Assembly: GCF_023218075.1 (NCBI RefSeq)
Contig: NZ_JALPTB010000035.1
Coordinates: 1 to 64,000 of the forward strand
Length of the DNA stretch: 64,000 nucleotides
Source: Rhodococcus sp. HM1
GTDB lineage: Bacteria > Actinomycetota > Actinomycetes > Mycobacteriales > Mycobacteriaceae
Reading direction: 5' to 3'
The position numbers were made by a program, and so were the translations under genes. The notes beneath the pieces were generated by a model. It was given only the letters and a program-made list of their open reading frames with translations, was not told the DNA's origin and did no database searches. Below are positions 17,385 to 24,183 of the stretch, in pieces (position 1 is the first letter of the stretch; the number at the start of each line of letters is the position of its first letter).

Positions 17385-18596
17385 TTACGGCGTGGCGACC
17401 GTGGCCACGCGGACGACGCCCAGCGGCTTGGACACCACCGCGGCGTACCGCGACTCCACACGGGCCCGGACGAGGTTCTTCTGGAAGTCGTCCGCGACCG
17501 TCTCACTCCACCGCACGTCCACCACGTTGTCGGAGTAGACGACGACGGCCTCCCGGTCGATGACCAGACCCGTCCCCACGGGGAGGGCGTTGGAGACGAC
17601 GACGGGGACGCCCCAGAGGGTCCGCTGGGCCCGCTGGGTCACGTTGGCCACCGCCTCGAGCTGGCCGGAGCCCTCCGCCCGGGCGGTTTCCGCCGCCTCC
17701 CAGTCCTCCGGACGGAGAACAATCACGTGGTTGTCCTCGTGGCCGGCGGTCTCCAACTTCGTGATGGCGGAGCGGACCGAACGGGCCACGTCCGTGGTGA
17801 AGCTCTGGACCTGGACTCCGGACGTGGTGAGGACGCCCTGGAGGTTGGGACGCTCTCCGTCTCCGGTGAGGACCTGGGCCTCGAGGGCGTCCCGGAGGCC
17901 GCGGACCATCTCGTCCTGGACGAACACCTGGAGAGCGTCGTTGTCCTCGAACCAATACCGCGGCGTCGGCTCCGACATGTGGGCCAGGACCTCGAGGTTG
18001 ACCTCCACCTCCTCCAGGCCGAACACGGACGTGGGCTTGGTGTCGCCCTCCGCCACCGGGGCGGCGTTGTTGTCGCGCTGGCGCTGGACCAACGCCTTGA
18101 ACGTCGGGCCCGGGGCCGGAAGGGCCACGAGGGCGTCCAGGAGGGTATTGGACGGGTGGCCCAGTTCCACGATCTCCGGCAGGAGCGGGACGCCCGCGTG
18201 AGCGGTACCGGCAGGCAGGAGGGCCTTCTGGCCGTCCACCATGCCCTCCGCGATACGGGAGGCCAGTTCCTTCCCCGCCTTGCCCGCCAGACCCACACGG
18301 CCCTTGGACCGCGTGAGACCGGAGAGGCCACCGCCCAGTCCGTCCATTGGGCCGATGGCGGTGGTCCCGTTGAGACGGGCGGCCAGGTCCTTGGCGTCGG
18401 CCAGAACCTTCTCGTCGGACTTGAGTGTCTTGATCTGCTCCAGGTAGCTCTTGGCCTTGGCCATGGCCGCGTCGTACTCCGACCGTTCGGTGGCGGTGAA
18501 GTCGCGGCCTTCACCCTGGGCCTTCTCCGCGATGGCGCGGGCCTTGGCGGTGAAGGTGAGGGCCTCGTTCTGAAGGGCCTTGATCTTTGCATTCAT
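17385..18596 (-). CDS. HK97-type phage major capsid protein
   Basis: A 403-residue protein, normal length for an HK97-fold capsid subunit. Residues 1-75 form a charged helical delta (scaffold) domain starting MNAKIKALQNEALTFTAKARA. The mature body starts near residue 100 and shows typical elements: PLLPEIVELGHPSNTLLDAL, an acidic N-arm region with PVAEGDTKPTSVFGLEEVEVNLEVLAHMSEPTPRYW (cited in pieces), the HVIVLRPEDWEAAE P-domain helix, LWGVPVVVSNALPVGTGLV and the closing VRARVESRYAAVVSKPLGVVRV. No prohead protease gene is adjacent, so maturation would need a helper or none. ATG chosen at 18596; the open extension to 18797 is low-complexity and not coding. Confidence 0.9.
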   Translation of the reverse strand: MNAKIKALQNEALTFTAKARAIAEKAQGEGRDFTATERSEYDAAMAKAKSYLEQIKTLKSDEKVLADAKDLAARLNGTTAIGPMDGLGGGLSGLTRSKGRVGLAGKAGKELASRIAEGMVDGQKALLPAGTAHAGVPLLPEIVELGHPSNTLLDALVALPAPGPTFKALVQRQRDNNAAPVAEGDTKPTSVFGLEEVEVNLEVLAHMSEPTPRYWFEDNDALQVFVQDEMVRGLRDALEAQVLTGDGERPNLQGVLTTSGVQVQSFTTDVARSVRSAITKLETAGHEDNHVIVLRPEDWEAAETARAEGSGQLEAVANVTQRAQRTLWGVPVVVSNALPVGTGLVIDREAVVVYSDNVVDVRWSETVADDFQKNLVRARVESRYAAVVSKPLGVVRVATVATP

Positions 18597-18799
18597 CAGA
18601 GTTGTTCCGTTCCAACGGGATTGGTGAGTTTCCCGAGACGGACGGGTTGAGGGTCCGGGGCATGGCCCCCGATGACGGGGACGGCTCCCACGGACTGTGA
18701 CCGCTGGCCTCGTCGGTACCGGCCCCACCGCCGCGGTTGGCGTCGGCGTCCCGACACGGACCGCGTAGCGGTGGGTCCGGTACCTCGTCGTCCACATTA

Positions 18800-18811
18800 C
18801 GTCACGTGACG
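18800..18811. promoter_or_regulatory. Palindrome upstream of capsid gene
   Basis: CGTCACGTGACG is a perfect 12-bp palindrome in the 265-bp untranslated gap (18597-18861) between terminase and capsid, about 205 bp before the capsid start. The gap shows no coding signal, so it probably holds an independent capsid promoter, and the palindrome is a candidate operator. Confidence 0.4.
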
Positions 18812-18817
18812 CGAGAA

Positions 18818-18846
18818 GGGCGGCGGGACACGCTATCCCACCGCCC
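18818..18846 (-). terminator. Hairpin after small terminase gene
   Basis: Ten-base arms (18818-18827 with 18837-18846, one mismatch) and a 9-base loop, directly after the small terminase stop at 18862 on the minus strand. It separates the terminase operon from the capsid gene. Confidence 0.6.
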
Positions 18847-18861
18847 TCCTACCCTCGTCGG

Positions 18862-19344
18862 CTACGAGGTGGCCTCGTTCGCGAACGGGTTGCCGTCGTC
18901 CGCGTCGTTGACGGCCTGGGCGGAGATACGGCCCTCCGCGGAGGGAGTGAGCCCGAACTCCTGGGCCCAGGCCCTCACGGACCGTTCCGCGGCCTCGAGG
19001 ATGGCCACCGCCGGATGCTTCACGAGCGAACCCGTGGAACCGGGAACCGTGAGCCCGTCGCGGTCCACCTCCGCCTGGGCGTCGTGGAGCCTCTGGACGG
19101 CCATGCAGTAGGCGCGGAAGGACGTCCGGTCCACTGCCTTGGACAACTCCAGGCGGTCCAACTCCGGGGCCACGGAGTTCCACTCCGCCGCCGCCACGTC
19201 GGGCAGGTCCGGCGGTGGCGGTCCCAGAGGCTCCCGCTTGAATCCGGGGCCCGCGTTGACCTTCCGGCCTCCGGAGTCGTATCCCTCCCGGCGTCCGTTG
19301 AGCAACTTCAAGGCCGGCGGGCGTGGTGCTGGTCCCTTACCCAT
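18862..19344 (-). CDS. Phage terminase small subunit, P27 family
   Basis: A 160-residue protein with the P27 layout: a basic, Pro-rich start (MGKGPAPRPPALKLLNGRRE), then PDLPDVAAAEWNSVAPELDRLELSKAVDRTSFRAYC, and a helical region with HDAQAEVDRDG, SLVKHPAVAILEAAERSVRAWAQEFGLTPSAEGRIS (quoted in parts). Small terminases choose the DNA to package by binding the cos/pac site; here it would redirect a helper large terminase, because no large subunit is encoded. The ATG at 19344 overlaps the upstream 105-aa ORF by 8 bp and has AGGGAG upstream. Confidence 0.85.
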   Translation of the reverse strand: MGKGPAPRPPALKLLNGRREGYDSGGRKVNAGPGFKREPLGPPPPDLPDVAAAEWNSVAPELDRLELSKAVDRTSFRAYCMAVQRLHDAQAEVDRDGLTVPGSTGSLVKHPAVAILEAAERSVRAWAQEFGLTPSAEGRISAQAVNDADDGNPFANEATS

Positions 19345-19654
19345 GATGTTCTCCCTTCTCGTCCTCGAGGACCGCGTGGGCCCCGGTCTCCGGGACCGCG
19401 TACGCCGCTTCCAGATACGCCGCTTCGGCGGAGTCCGCCAGGAGCGCGATGGTCGCGGAGCGGGACCCCACCGCCGCCCGGACCGTGGCCGCGGTCCACG
19501 AGGCCAACATGGCGAACGCCTGGCGGATGACGTCGGGGTCATCGTGGGCGGCCAGTTGTGCCACTCGTTCGTCGTCTCCCACCGCCGCGGCGTAGAGGGC
19601 CATGGAGACCGTGAGCGTGGCCTCCGCCTTGGTTAGGTCGTCGTGGATGGTCAT
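19337..19654 (-). CDS. Hypothetical helical protein, 105 aa
   Basis: The ATG at 19654 has a textbook AGGAGGAATC upstream, and the stop lies inside the terminase start, so the two are coupled. The product is acidic and alanine-rich with predicted helices (DDLTKAEATLTVSMALYAAAVGDDERVAQLAAHDDP). No family recognised. Its place between WhiB and the small terminase suggests a packaging or control role, which is only inference. Confidence 0.7.
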   Translation of the reverse strand: MTIHDDLTKAEATLTVSMALYAAAVGDDERVAQLAAHDDPDVIRQAFAMLASWTAATVRAAVGSRSATIALLADSAEAAYLEAAYAVPETGAHAVLEDEKGEHHG

Positions 19655-19779
19655 GATTCCTCCTGTTGGTACAAATGATGGTTCAAATCGGGGCCCAACC
19701 TGAGCCCGCGTGCGTCCACCTCGGTGGCCGGTGTCCAAGGGCCTGGCCTGGAGAGGCTGGCGGTCCCCTCCCCCGGGGG

Positions 19780-20133
19780 TCACGCCGCCCTCCTCTTGCG
19801 CTTGGCAGGGACGACGGACGAGGGCGGCGTCCCGTCCTTCACCCGTGCGATGCCGTACAGGCGTCCCGCCGCCAGGCCGCGGAACCCGTCCGCGATGACT
19901 TCACACGAGGCCAGCAGCGGGCAGGCCAGACACAACCGCTCCGCCTCGAGGAACCGCGGGAGTACGTGCCGGACGTGGACGCCGGGGGCCGGTGGATCGA
20001 ACAGGTGGGGACGGGACACGCACGGCGGTACGGGGTCGTCGCGGGCGGTGGTAGCCCGCCGGAGCAACGAGGCCGCCGCCTTGGCGTTCATGGCGGCCCG
20101 GCCCATCTCCCCGGGCGGTGGCGCGGCGGTCAC
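19780..20133 (-). CDS. WhiB-like iron-sulfur protein encoded by the element
   Basis: A 117-residue protein with four cysteines in the WhiB pattern: C38, then C68-LA-C71-PLLAS-C77, the CxxCx5C cluster that binds [4Fe-4S]. It is followed by a glycine turn region GLAAGRLYG in place of the usual GVWGG, and a basic tail KRKRRAA for DNA contact. WhiB proteins bind region 4 of SigA and redirect transcription; phage copies such as WhiB of TM4 act on the host. The GTG start at 20133 overlaps the stop of the 92-aa ORF (GTGA), so it is cotranslated. The diverged glycine turn makes the assignment slightly less certain. Confidence 0.78.
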   Translation of the reverse strand: MTAAPPPGEMGRAAMNAKAAASLLRRATTARDDPVPPCVSRPHLFDPPAPGVHVRHVLPRFLEAERLCLACPLLASCEVIADGFRGLAAGRLYGIARVKDGTPPSSVVPAKRKRRAA

Positions 20134-20408
20134 TGGACCACCGCCTCCACCACGGGAGCGATGGCGGGCGGTACCTCGTCACCGGGACCGATGAGGAGGT
20201 ACCGCTCATGCGCGCTGACATGGTCGCCGCGGACGAGTCGGTAGTCCTTGACGAACATCGGGACCACGGCGTTGGCGGTTCCGCCGGTAAGCGCCAGGGC
20301 CACCACCGGGTAGACGCGGACGAGCGCGCCGGCCTGGTCGTACTGGGCCACCTTCATATCGGGCGTGTAGGTGAGAGTCGCGCCGGAGTTGAGGCCAGGA
20401 TGAATCAT
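20130..20408 (-). CDS. Hypothetical protein, 92 aa
   Basis: The ATG at 20408 follows AGGACACGAC. The product (MIHPGLNSGATLTYTPDMKVAQYDQ...) is a small mostly beta-strand protein with no family I know. It is the first gene of the run ORF92-whiB-ORF105-terS and sits directly downstream of the GGGACCTT repeat array, so its promoter probably lies in or near that array. The open frame upstream of the ATG runs through the repeats and is rejected. Confidence 0.7.
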   Translation of the reverse strand: MIHPGLNSGATLTYTPDMKVAQYDQAGALVRVYPVVALALTGGTANAVVPMFVKDYRLVRGDHVSAHERYLLIGPGDEVPPAIAPVVEAVVQ

Positions 20409-20482
20409 GTCGTGTCCTTCTGGGAGAAGTGGTGTGGGGCGGTATCGGGTCCGCCGCCTGGGACCGTCACGAGGCGCAACGT

Positions 20483-20656
20483 GGGACCTTGGGACCTTGG
20501 GACCTTGGGACCGCACGGATACGACAAACACTCCCGCCGCTCCCCGATTCTGCAAAACCCCAGGTAGACCTATAAAAGGTTCTGATATTAAGCAAACCTC
20601 TCGTGTGTGTGTATCGCTTGGCCGGTCCCAAGGTCCCAAGGTCCCAAGCTGGGACC
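20483..20656. repeat. Inverted pair of 8-bp iteron arrays around an AT-richer core
   Basis: Left array: GGGACCTT repeated 3.75 times head to tail (20483-20512). Right array: the opposite orientation, GGTCCCAA three times (20624-20647), then a final GGGACC (20651-20656) that closes an 11-bp inverted repeat, GGCCGGTCCCA (20620-20630) with TGGGACCGGCC (20650-20660). Between them about 110 bp is much richer in A+T than its surroundings (CTATAAAAGG, GATATTAAGC). Direct repeats facing each other across an AT-rich core in a gap beside replication genes suggest an origin of replication or a binding array for an element regulator. Confidence 0.75.
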
Positions 20657-20704
20657 GGCCCGGGAGAGAGCGGCGGGGACTGCTCCCTCCCGACGCCGTG
20701 GCGG

Positions 20705-21223
20705 TCACGATGACGCCTCCGTGGTGAGGGAGTGGGCGAACCACCATGAGTCCCGGCATGTCGGGCATGTGAAGTGAGCCCGTGCGGTCCCGGACTCGTG
20801 GTCCACCTCGACGCGGTGAGGGACGAGGAGGATTCCGTCCGGATAGAACCGGGTCCACCGCTCCGAACCGACGCCGGGGACGATGGACGACCGGCACCGA
20901 TGACAACTACCCGCCATGCGAGTTGTCACCGCCAGGGCCCGGATGATGGCCAACCATTCGTCGTTGTCACCCAGGTCCTCCCGGTCGCGGGACTCGATGG
21001 CGAACTCGTTCAATGCCGTGGCCAAGCGGGGCCAGGATTCGAGGTCCTGCCATCCGGTGAAGTCGCACGACTCCGTACGTGTCGGGTTGGGGTCCACCGC
21101 CTCCCGATGCCAGGAGCACGCCGCCCCGGAAACGGAGACCGGGGTCCGGCACGGCTTCCCGTCCTTCCGGATACGTCCACACCGCCCGTACGGGGCCCGG
21201 TTATCGCTGGTCGTCGTGGTCAT
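20705..21223 (-). CDS. Hypothetical protein with zinc-finger-like cysteine clusters, 172 aa
   Basis: Cysteine/histidine groups stand out: C15, C25, C36 and H39 (CGRIRKDGKPCRTPVSVSG then CSWH) form one likely zinc knuckle; SCHRCRSS near residue 106 and FTCPTCRDSW near the end form a second CxxC pair. The middle is helical and acidic. The first knuckle is a pattern I associate with small actinophage and mobile-element proteins of unknown function. It lies alone between the two repeat arrays, so it could be a DNA-binding replication or control factor. The ATG at 21223 has only a weak AAGGGA upstream. Confidence 0.72.
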   Translation of the reverse strand: MTTTTSDNRAPYGRCGRIRKDGKPCRTPVSVSGAACSWHREAVDPNPTRTESCDFTGWQDLESWPRLATALNEFAIESRDREDLGDNDEWLAIIRALAVTTRMAGSCHRCRSSIVPGVGSERWTRFYPDGILLVPHRVEVDHESGTARAHFTCPTCRDSWWFAHSLTTEASS

Positions 21224-21269
21224 GGTCGTTCGGTCCCTTCCGGGTTGTGATATTCCGTGTCACTTGGCG

Positions 21270-21580
21270 CAATTGCGCGACTGGGCGCAACTGCGCGTGA
21301 CCTGGAGTTTTGTGTGATGTGTTTCGTGGCGCGACTATGACGACACGGTGGCGCGACTACGCCGCCGCGAACCTCCAGTCCGTCCCGGAGTCGATGCCAC
21401 ACCGCCGCCCCTCCGAACGGCCCGCGTCTGGAGTGAGTCACCGCCTCACACCGCCCTTGTCGCGCCATCGTTGACCCTTGTCGCGCCACTAGTCGCGTCA
21501 TAGTCGCGCCATGTATATATGCAGGTCATAGACAGTTGCGCTATCGCGCCACGAGATATAGAGCGGAGGTGACGCGACAA
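21270..21580. repeat. Array of TGGCGCGACTA-type repeats in 368-bp intergenic gap (candidate origin)
   Basis: The gap 21224-21591 has no ORF. Near-identical 10-11-mers occur in both orientations: TGGCGCGACTA at 21327 and 21349; the reverse TCGCGCCA core at 21460, 21481, 21504 and 21544; close variants at 21490 (TAGTCGCGTCA) and 21570 (TGACGCGACA); and degenerate GCGCAA/GCGCGA copies at 21275-21297. An AT-rich stretch (TGTATATATGC and ATAGACAG, 21511-21533) lies among them. It directly follows the RepA-like ATPase gene. The repeat differs from the att core TAGTCGCGCA by one inserted C. Confidence 0.75.
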
Positions 21581-21591
21581 GGCGGCGGCGG

Positions 21592-23262
21592 TCATGCCTC
21601 CCCCTCATCGGTGACCGGGGCGGTGGGCGGTGCCATCGGGTCCGCGTCTCCCGCCGGAGGCTCCAGGCGGGAGGCCACCGCCGTGGCCGCCCAGTAGGTC
21701 CGGCGGGGCATACCGCGTGATGCCGTGGCCGCTACCCTCTTGGCGGCCCTCTGGAGGGTCCGCTCCCGGATACCGGCATCCTTGGCGGCGGCGGCCTTCA
21801 CGTCCTTGGATGGGACCCACTCGTTCCGGGCGGTGAGGTAGTCGTGGAGCCACTCCTCCGCCTCCGTCATGGACTCGTCCGCCCCGCCCTCGAAATTGGC
21901 CACGATGTGCTCGGCGGCGGTGCGGTCGGACTCCCCGACGTAGCGGAGTCGGGGCACGGTCCCGTCGTGTTCCTCGTTGGCCTCGAAGAACGGCACGCCG
22001 TCGATGGCGAACACGGACGCCACCGCCTTGGTGGACGTGTTGGACTTCTCCGGTCCGACCACGAGGTGGCCCTCCTCGTCCTCCTGGGCGTAGAGGGTCA
22101 TACGGGCCTTCTTCCGAAGTTCCCCGGTCGCTCCGTACTTGTCGCGGGCGTTGGACGAGGCCACGCGGTTGGTGTGCGTGAGGAGCAGGACCGCGGCGTC
22201 CGTCGTCGTAGCCGCCTCTTTCCACGGGTGGAGGGCCTGGCGGGCCTGCTGGGGGTCCCGGACGGATAACTTCGCGGGCACCGTGTCCAGCCAGGCGTCC
22301 ACGACGACGAGGACCGGACGAGGCTCGGCGGTGACGTACTCCATGTCATCGGGGAACACGGGAGCACCGCTGCCGTCCTCGTCCTCACAGATGACGTCCA
22401 CCATGTCCAGGTCCGCGCCGGCAACCTCGAGGCGGGGAAGGACGGTCTGACTCCACACGTCCTCCGTGATGACTAGGCGAACTCGTCCGGGCTCCCGGGC
22501 GGGAATGCCGAACTCCGGCAACGGCTTGCCCGTCGTCACCGCCGCGGCTACCCAGACCCAGAGGAGGGATTTACCGATACCCTCATCTCCCACGAGGAGG
22601 GCTACGGACGCCCGGGGGATACGGCCCTTGGCCAACCACCGTGGTTGTTCGGCGGCGGTGAGGTCCCGGGCCCGGAACAGGCGGACGTTACGGTCGTCGG
22701 CCTCCTGGGCTTTCCCTTTCGCGTCCTTCCGTGACCCGGTGGTGCCGTCCTTCCGGACCCAGGTCCCGGGACGCCCACCGTGTGCCTCCCGGGCACTCTG
22801 GGCATCCATCTCGTGGCGGCGGATGGCCGCGGATGCGACGAGGACGCCGTAGCGGTCCTCGAAACGCCGCCGGAGCTCCGCCAGCGCCACGAGGCCGTCA
22901 TGGTCGTCCGGGAAAGCTTCCCGGTCCCGTTCGGTGTGCTGGAGAACCAACGACGCCAGGGTGGACACCGTGGAGTTGCTCCAGGCGGTGGGGTCGTCGG
23001 GGTGCCGTTGGATATCCCGGGCGACGGCGTTCCGCTGGCCCTCCGTGGGGAGGGAGTCGAAGCGGAACAGTCCCTCCGCCTTCTCGTATGCCTCGTTGGC
23101 GGCGGTGTCGAACTCCCGGACGTACGGGAAGCCCGGGTCCTCACGTACCCAGGCCCGGTACAGGACCCGGAGGTGGGCGGTGTCCAGTTTCGTGTAGTCG
23201 TTCTCCGCCGCTTCCAGTGCCCGGAGGGCGGCGTCCATGGCGTTGCTCGAGGTCTCCCTCAT
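21592..23262 (-). CDS. RepA-like AAA ATPase (AAA_25 type replicative helicase)
   Basis: A 556-residue protein. The central ATPase has Walker A GDEGIGKSLL (about 225-234), Walker B PVLVVVDAW (about 316-324) and a sensor-like LLLTHTNR near residue 360, as in hexameric RepA/RecA-fold helicases of plasmids and phages. The first 170 residues are helical and of unknown role; the C-terminus (about 470-530) resembles a winged helix (WVPSKDVKAAAAKDAGIRERTLQRAAKRV). It should unwind the element origin during replication. The ATG at 23262 overlaps the stop of the 41-aa ORF, and GGAGG sits 9 bases upstream. Confidence 0.85.
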   Translation of the reverse strand: MRETSSNAMDAALRALEAAENDYTKLDTAHLRVLYRAWVREDPGFPYVREFDTAANEAYEKAEGLFRFDSLPTEGQRNAVARDIQRHPDDPTAWSNSTVSTLASLVLQHTERDREAFPDDHDGLVALAELRRRFEDRYGVLVASAAIRRHEMDAQSAREAHGGRPGTWVRKDGTTGSRKDAKGKAQEADDRNVRLFRARDLTAAEQPRWLAKGRIPRASVALLVGDEGIGKSLLWVWVAAAVTTGKPLPEFGIPAREPGRVRLVITEDVWSQTVLPRLEVAGADLDMVDVICEDEDGSGAPVFPDDMEYVTAEPRPVLVVVDAWLDTVPAKLSVRDPQQARQALHPWKEAATTTDAAVLLLTHTNRVASSNARDKYGATGELRKKARMTLYAQEDEEGHLVVGPEKSNTSTKAVASVFAIDGVPFFEANEEHDGTVPRLRYVGESDRTAAEHIVANFEGGADESMTEAEEWLHDYLTARNEWVPSKDVKAAAAKDAGIRERTLQRAAKRVAATASRGMPRRTYWAATAVASRLEPPAGDADPMAPPTAPVTDEGEA

Positions 23263-23384
23263 CGGACCCCACCTCCGACCACGGACGCGGTATCGTCGTT
23301 GGTGGCGGTCTCGTCAACCGTCAACGTCCAGAACGCGGGAGTGGCCTCATCGGAAACGGTGTGGCCACTGTCGTATTTGGGCAT
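23259..23384 (-). CDS. Micro-ORF of 41 aa coupled to the RepA-like gene
   Basis: A short gene easily missed by length cut-offs. Its ATG at 23384 lies 3 bp after the stop of the 91-aa ORF, with GGAGG 10 bases upstream. Its TGA shares 4 bases (ATGA) with the RepA-like start. The product begins MPKYDSGHTVSDEATPAF and ends VVGGGVR. It may be a real small protein or a translated leader that ensures coupling. No family recognised. Confidence 0.55.
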   Translation of the reverse strand: MPKYDSGHTVSDEATPAFWTLTVDETATNDDTASVVGGGVR

Positions 23385-23387
23385 GGC

Positions 23388-23663
23388 CTACGCACCTCCC
23401 GCACGATTGCGACGGGCACGGGCCGACGCCAGCGCAAGGCGGGCGAAGTACGCCTTGCGGGCGTGTTCGGCGCGCTTGGCCCGTTCCTGGGGTGTCAGTT
23501 CCCCGTTCGGGTCTACTTCCCGCTCGAACCGGGCCAGGGCGGCGGCGCGGGCCTTGGCGGTCCGGGCGGGCCGGTCGGGAGTTTTCGCCCAGGATTCATG
23601 GGCGGCAATCTGGGCCCGCAAGGATCGTTCGGCGGGGGACAACGGCGTCTTGGACGCGGACAT
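23388..23663 (-). CDS. Conserved mobile-element protein, 91 aa, basic helical
   Basis: A 91-residue, Arg/Ala-rich helical protein (MSASKTPLSPAERSLRAQ, then AAHESWAKTPDRPARTAKAR, ending RAEHARKAYFARLALASA). I have seen similar LRAQIAAHESWA...KAYFARLAL proteins beside replication genes of mycobacterial and rhodococcal mobile elements, with no assigned function. The start at 23663 follows AGAGGTGCAC; a second ATG six bases upstream (MHMSAS) is less likely. It is the first gene of the replication operon. Confidence 0.78.
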   Translation of the reverse strand: MSASKTPLSPAERSLRAQIAAHESWAKTPDRPARTAKARAAALARFEREVDPNGELTPQERAKRAEHARKAYFARLALASARARRNRAGGA

Positions 23664-23802
23664 GTGCACCTCTGGGTATGCCAGATGGACCGCGCTTGTG
23701 GGGCGGTCTGTGAGTGCTCACGTCCGGGACGGACGTTGCGCCGGGTCGAGTGCACCGGCTTCGGTTGTGCACGCTAGCACAGCGTTTGGGGGAGTGTCGG
23801 GA
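23664..23802 (-). promoter_or_regulatory. Control region between the int and rep operons
   Basis: 139 bp without ORFs but dense in short inverted repeats: GACCGC/GCGGTC (about 23690-23709), GTGAG/CTCAC (23710-23721), ACGTCC/GGACGT (about 23720-23736) and TGTGC/GCACA (about 23766-23782). It probably carries the promoter and operators of the 91-aa/41-aa/repA transcript and the end of the integrase transcript. Confidence 0.45.
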
Positions 23803-24183
23803 TTACCCCAGACACCGCCGGAGGTGTTGCACCTCGATACGGGCCACTCCCGCCGCGGCCAGACGGTCCAGGGCCGGGGCCAGGGTGTCGTACCGCACGG
23901 TGAACGGGCCCAGGTCGAACAACGCCCCGCGGGGATGAGAGACGTAGTGGCGTACGCCGTCCGCGTCCACCGTGACGTCCGGGGAATCGGCACGGACCCC
24001 CGCCATGCGGGCACGGGTGGCCGCCGCCGGGTCGAGGATGGTCTGGCCGTGGGTCACCGCTCCGCGACGGTTGACCGACCGGGCCGATTGCCGCGGGCGT
24101 TGCTCCCAACGTGGGGAACCGTCCGTGTCGAGAACGAACCGTGTCACCACACGTCCGCCGTCGAGAATCGTCACCTCGGTCAT
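23803..24183 (-). CDS. Hypothetical protein, 126 aa, coupled to integrase
   Basis: The ATG at 24183 overlaps the integrase stop by 4 bp (ATGA). The product (MTEVTILDGGRVVTRFVLDTDG...) is mainly beta in the first half and ends LDRLAAAGVARIEVQHLRRCLG. No family recognised. Cotranslation with the integrase suggests a role in recombination control or element maintenance; this is inference from position only. Confidence 0.7.
   Translation of the reverse strand: MTEVTILDGGRVVTRFVLDTDGSPRWEQRPRQSARSVNRRGAVTHGQTILDPAAATRARMAGVRADSPDVTVDADGVRHYVSHPRGALFDLGPFTVRYDTLAPALDRLAAAGVARIEVQHLRRCLG

Noticed and set aside
18597-18795. N-terminal extension of the capsid protein or a separate small gene upstream
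   Set aside because: Two frames are open, but the products are low-complexity Pro/Arg/Gly-rich, lack a ribosome site, and the family start matches the ATG at 18596.
20483-20656. CRISPR-like repeats
   Set aside because: Units are 8 bp, head to tail without unique spacers, and reversed on the other side; no cas genes. Iterons fit better.
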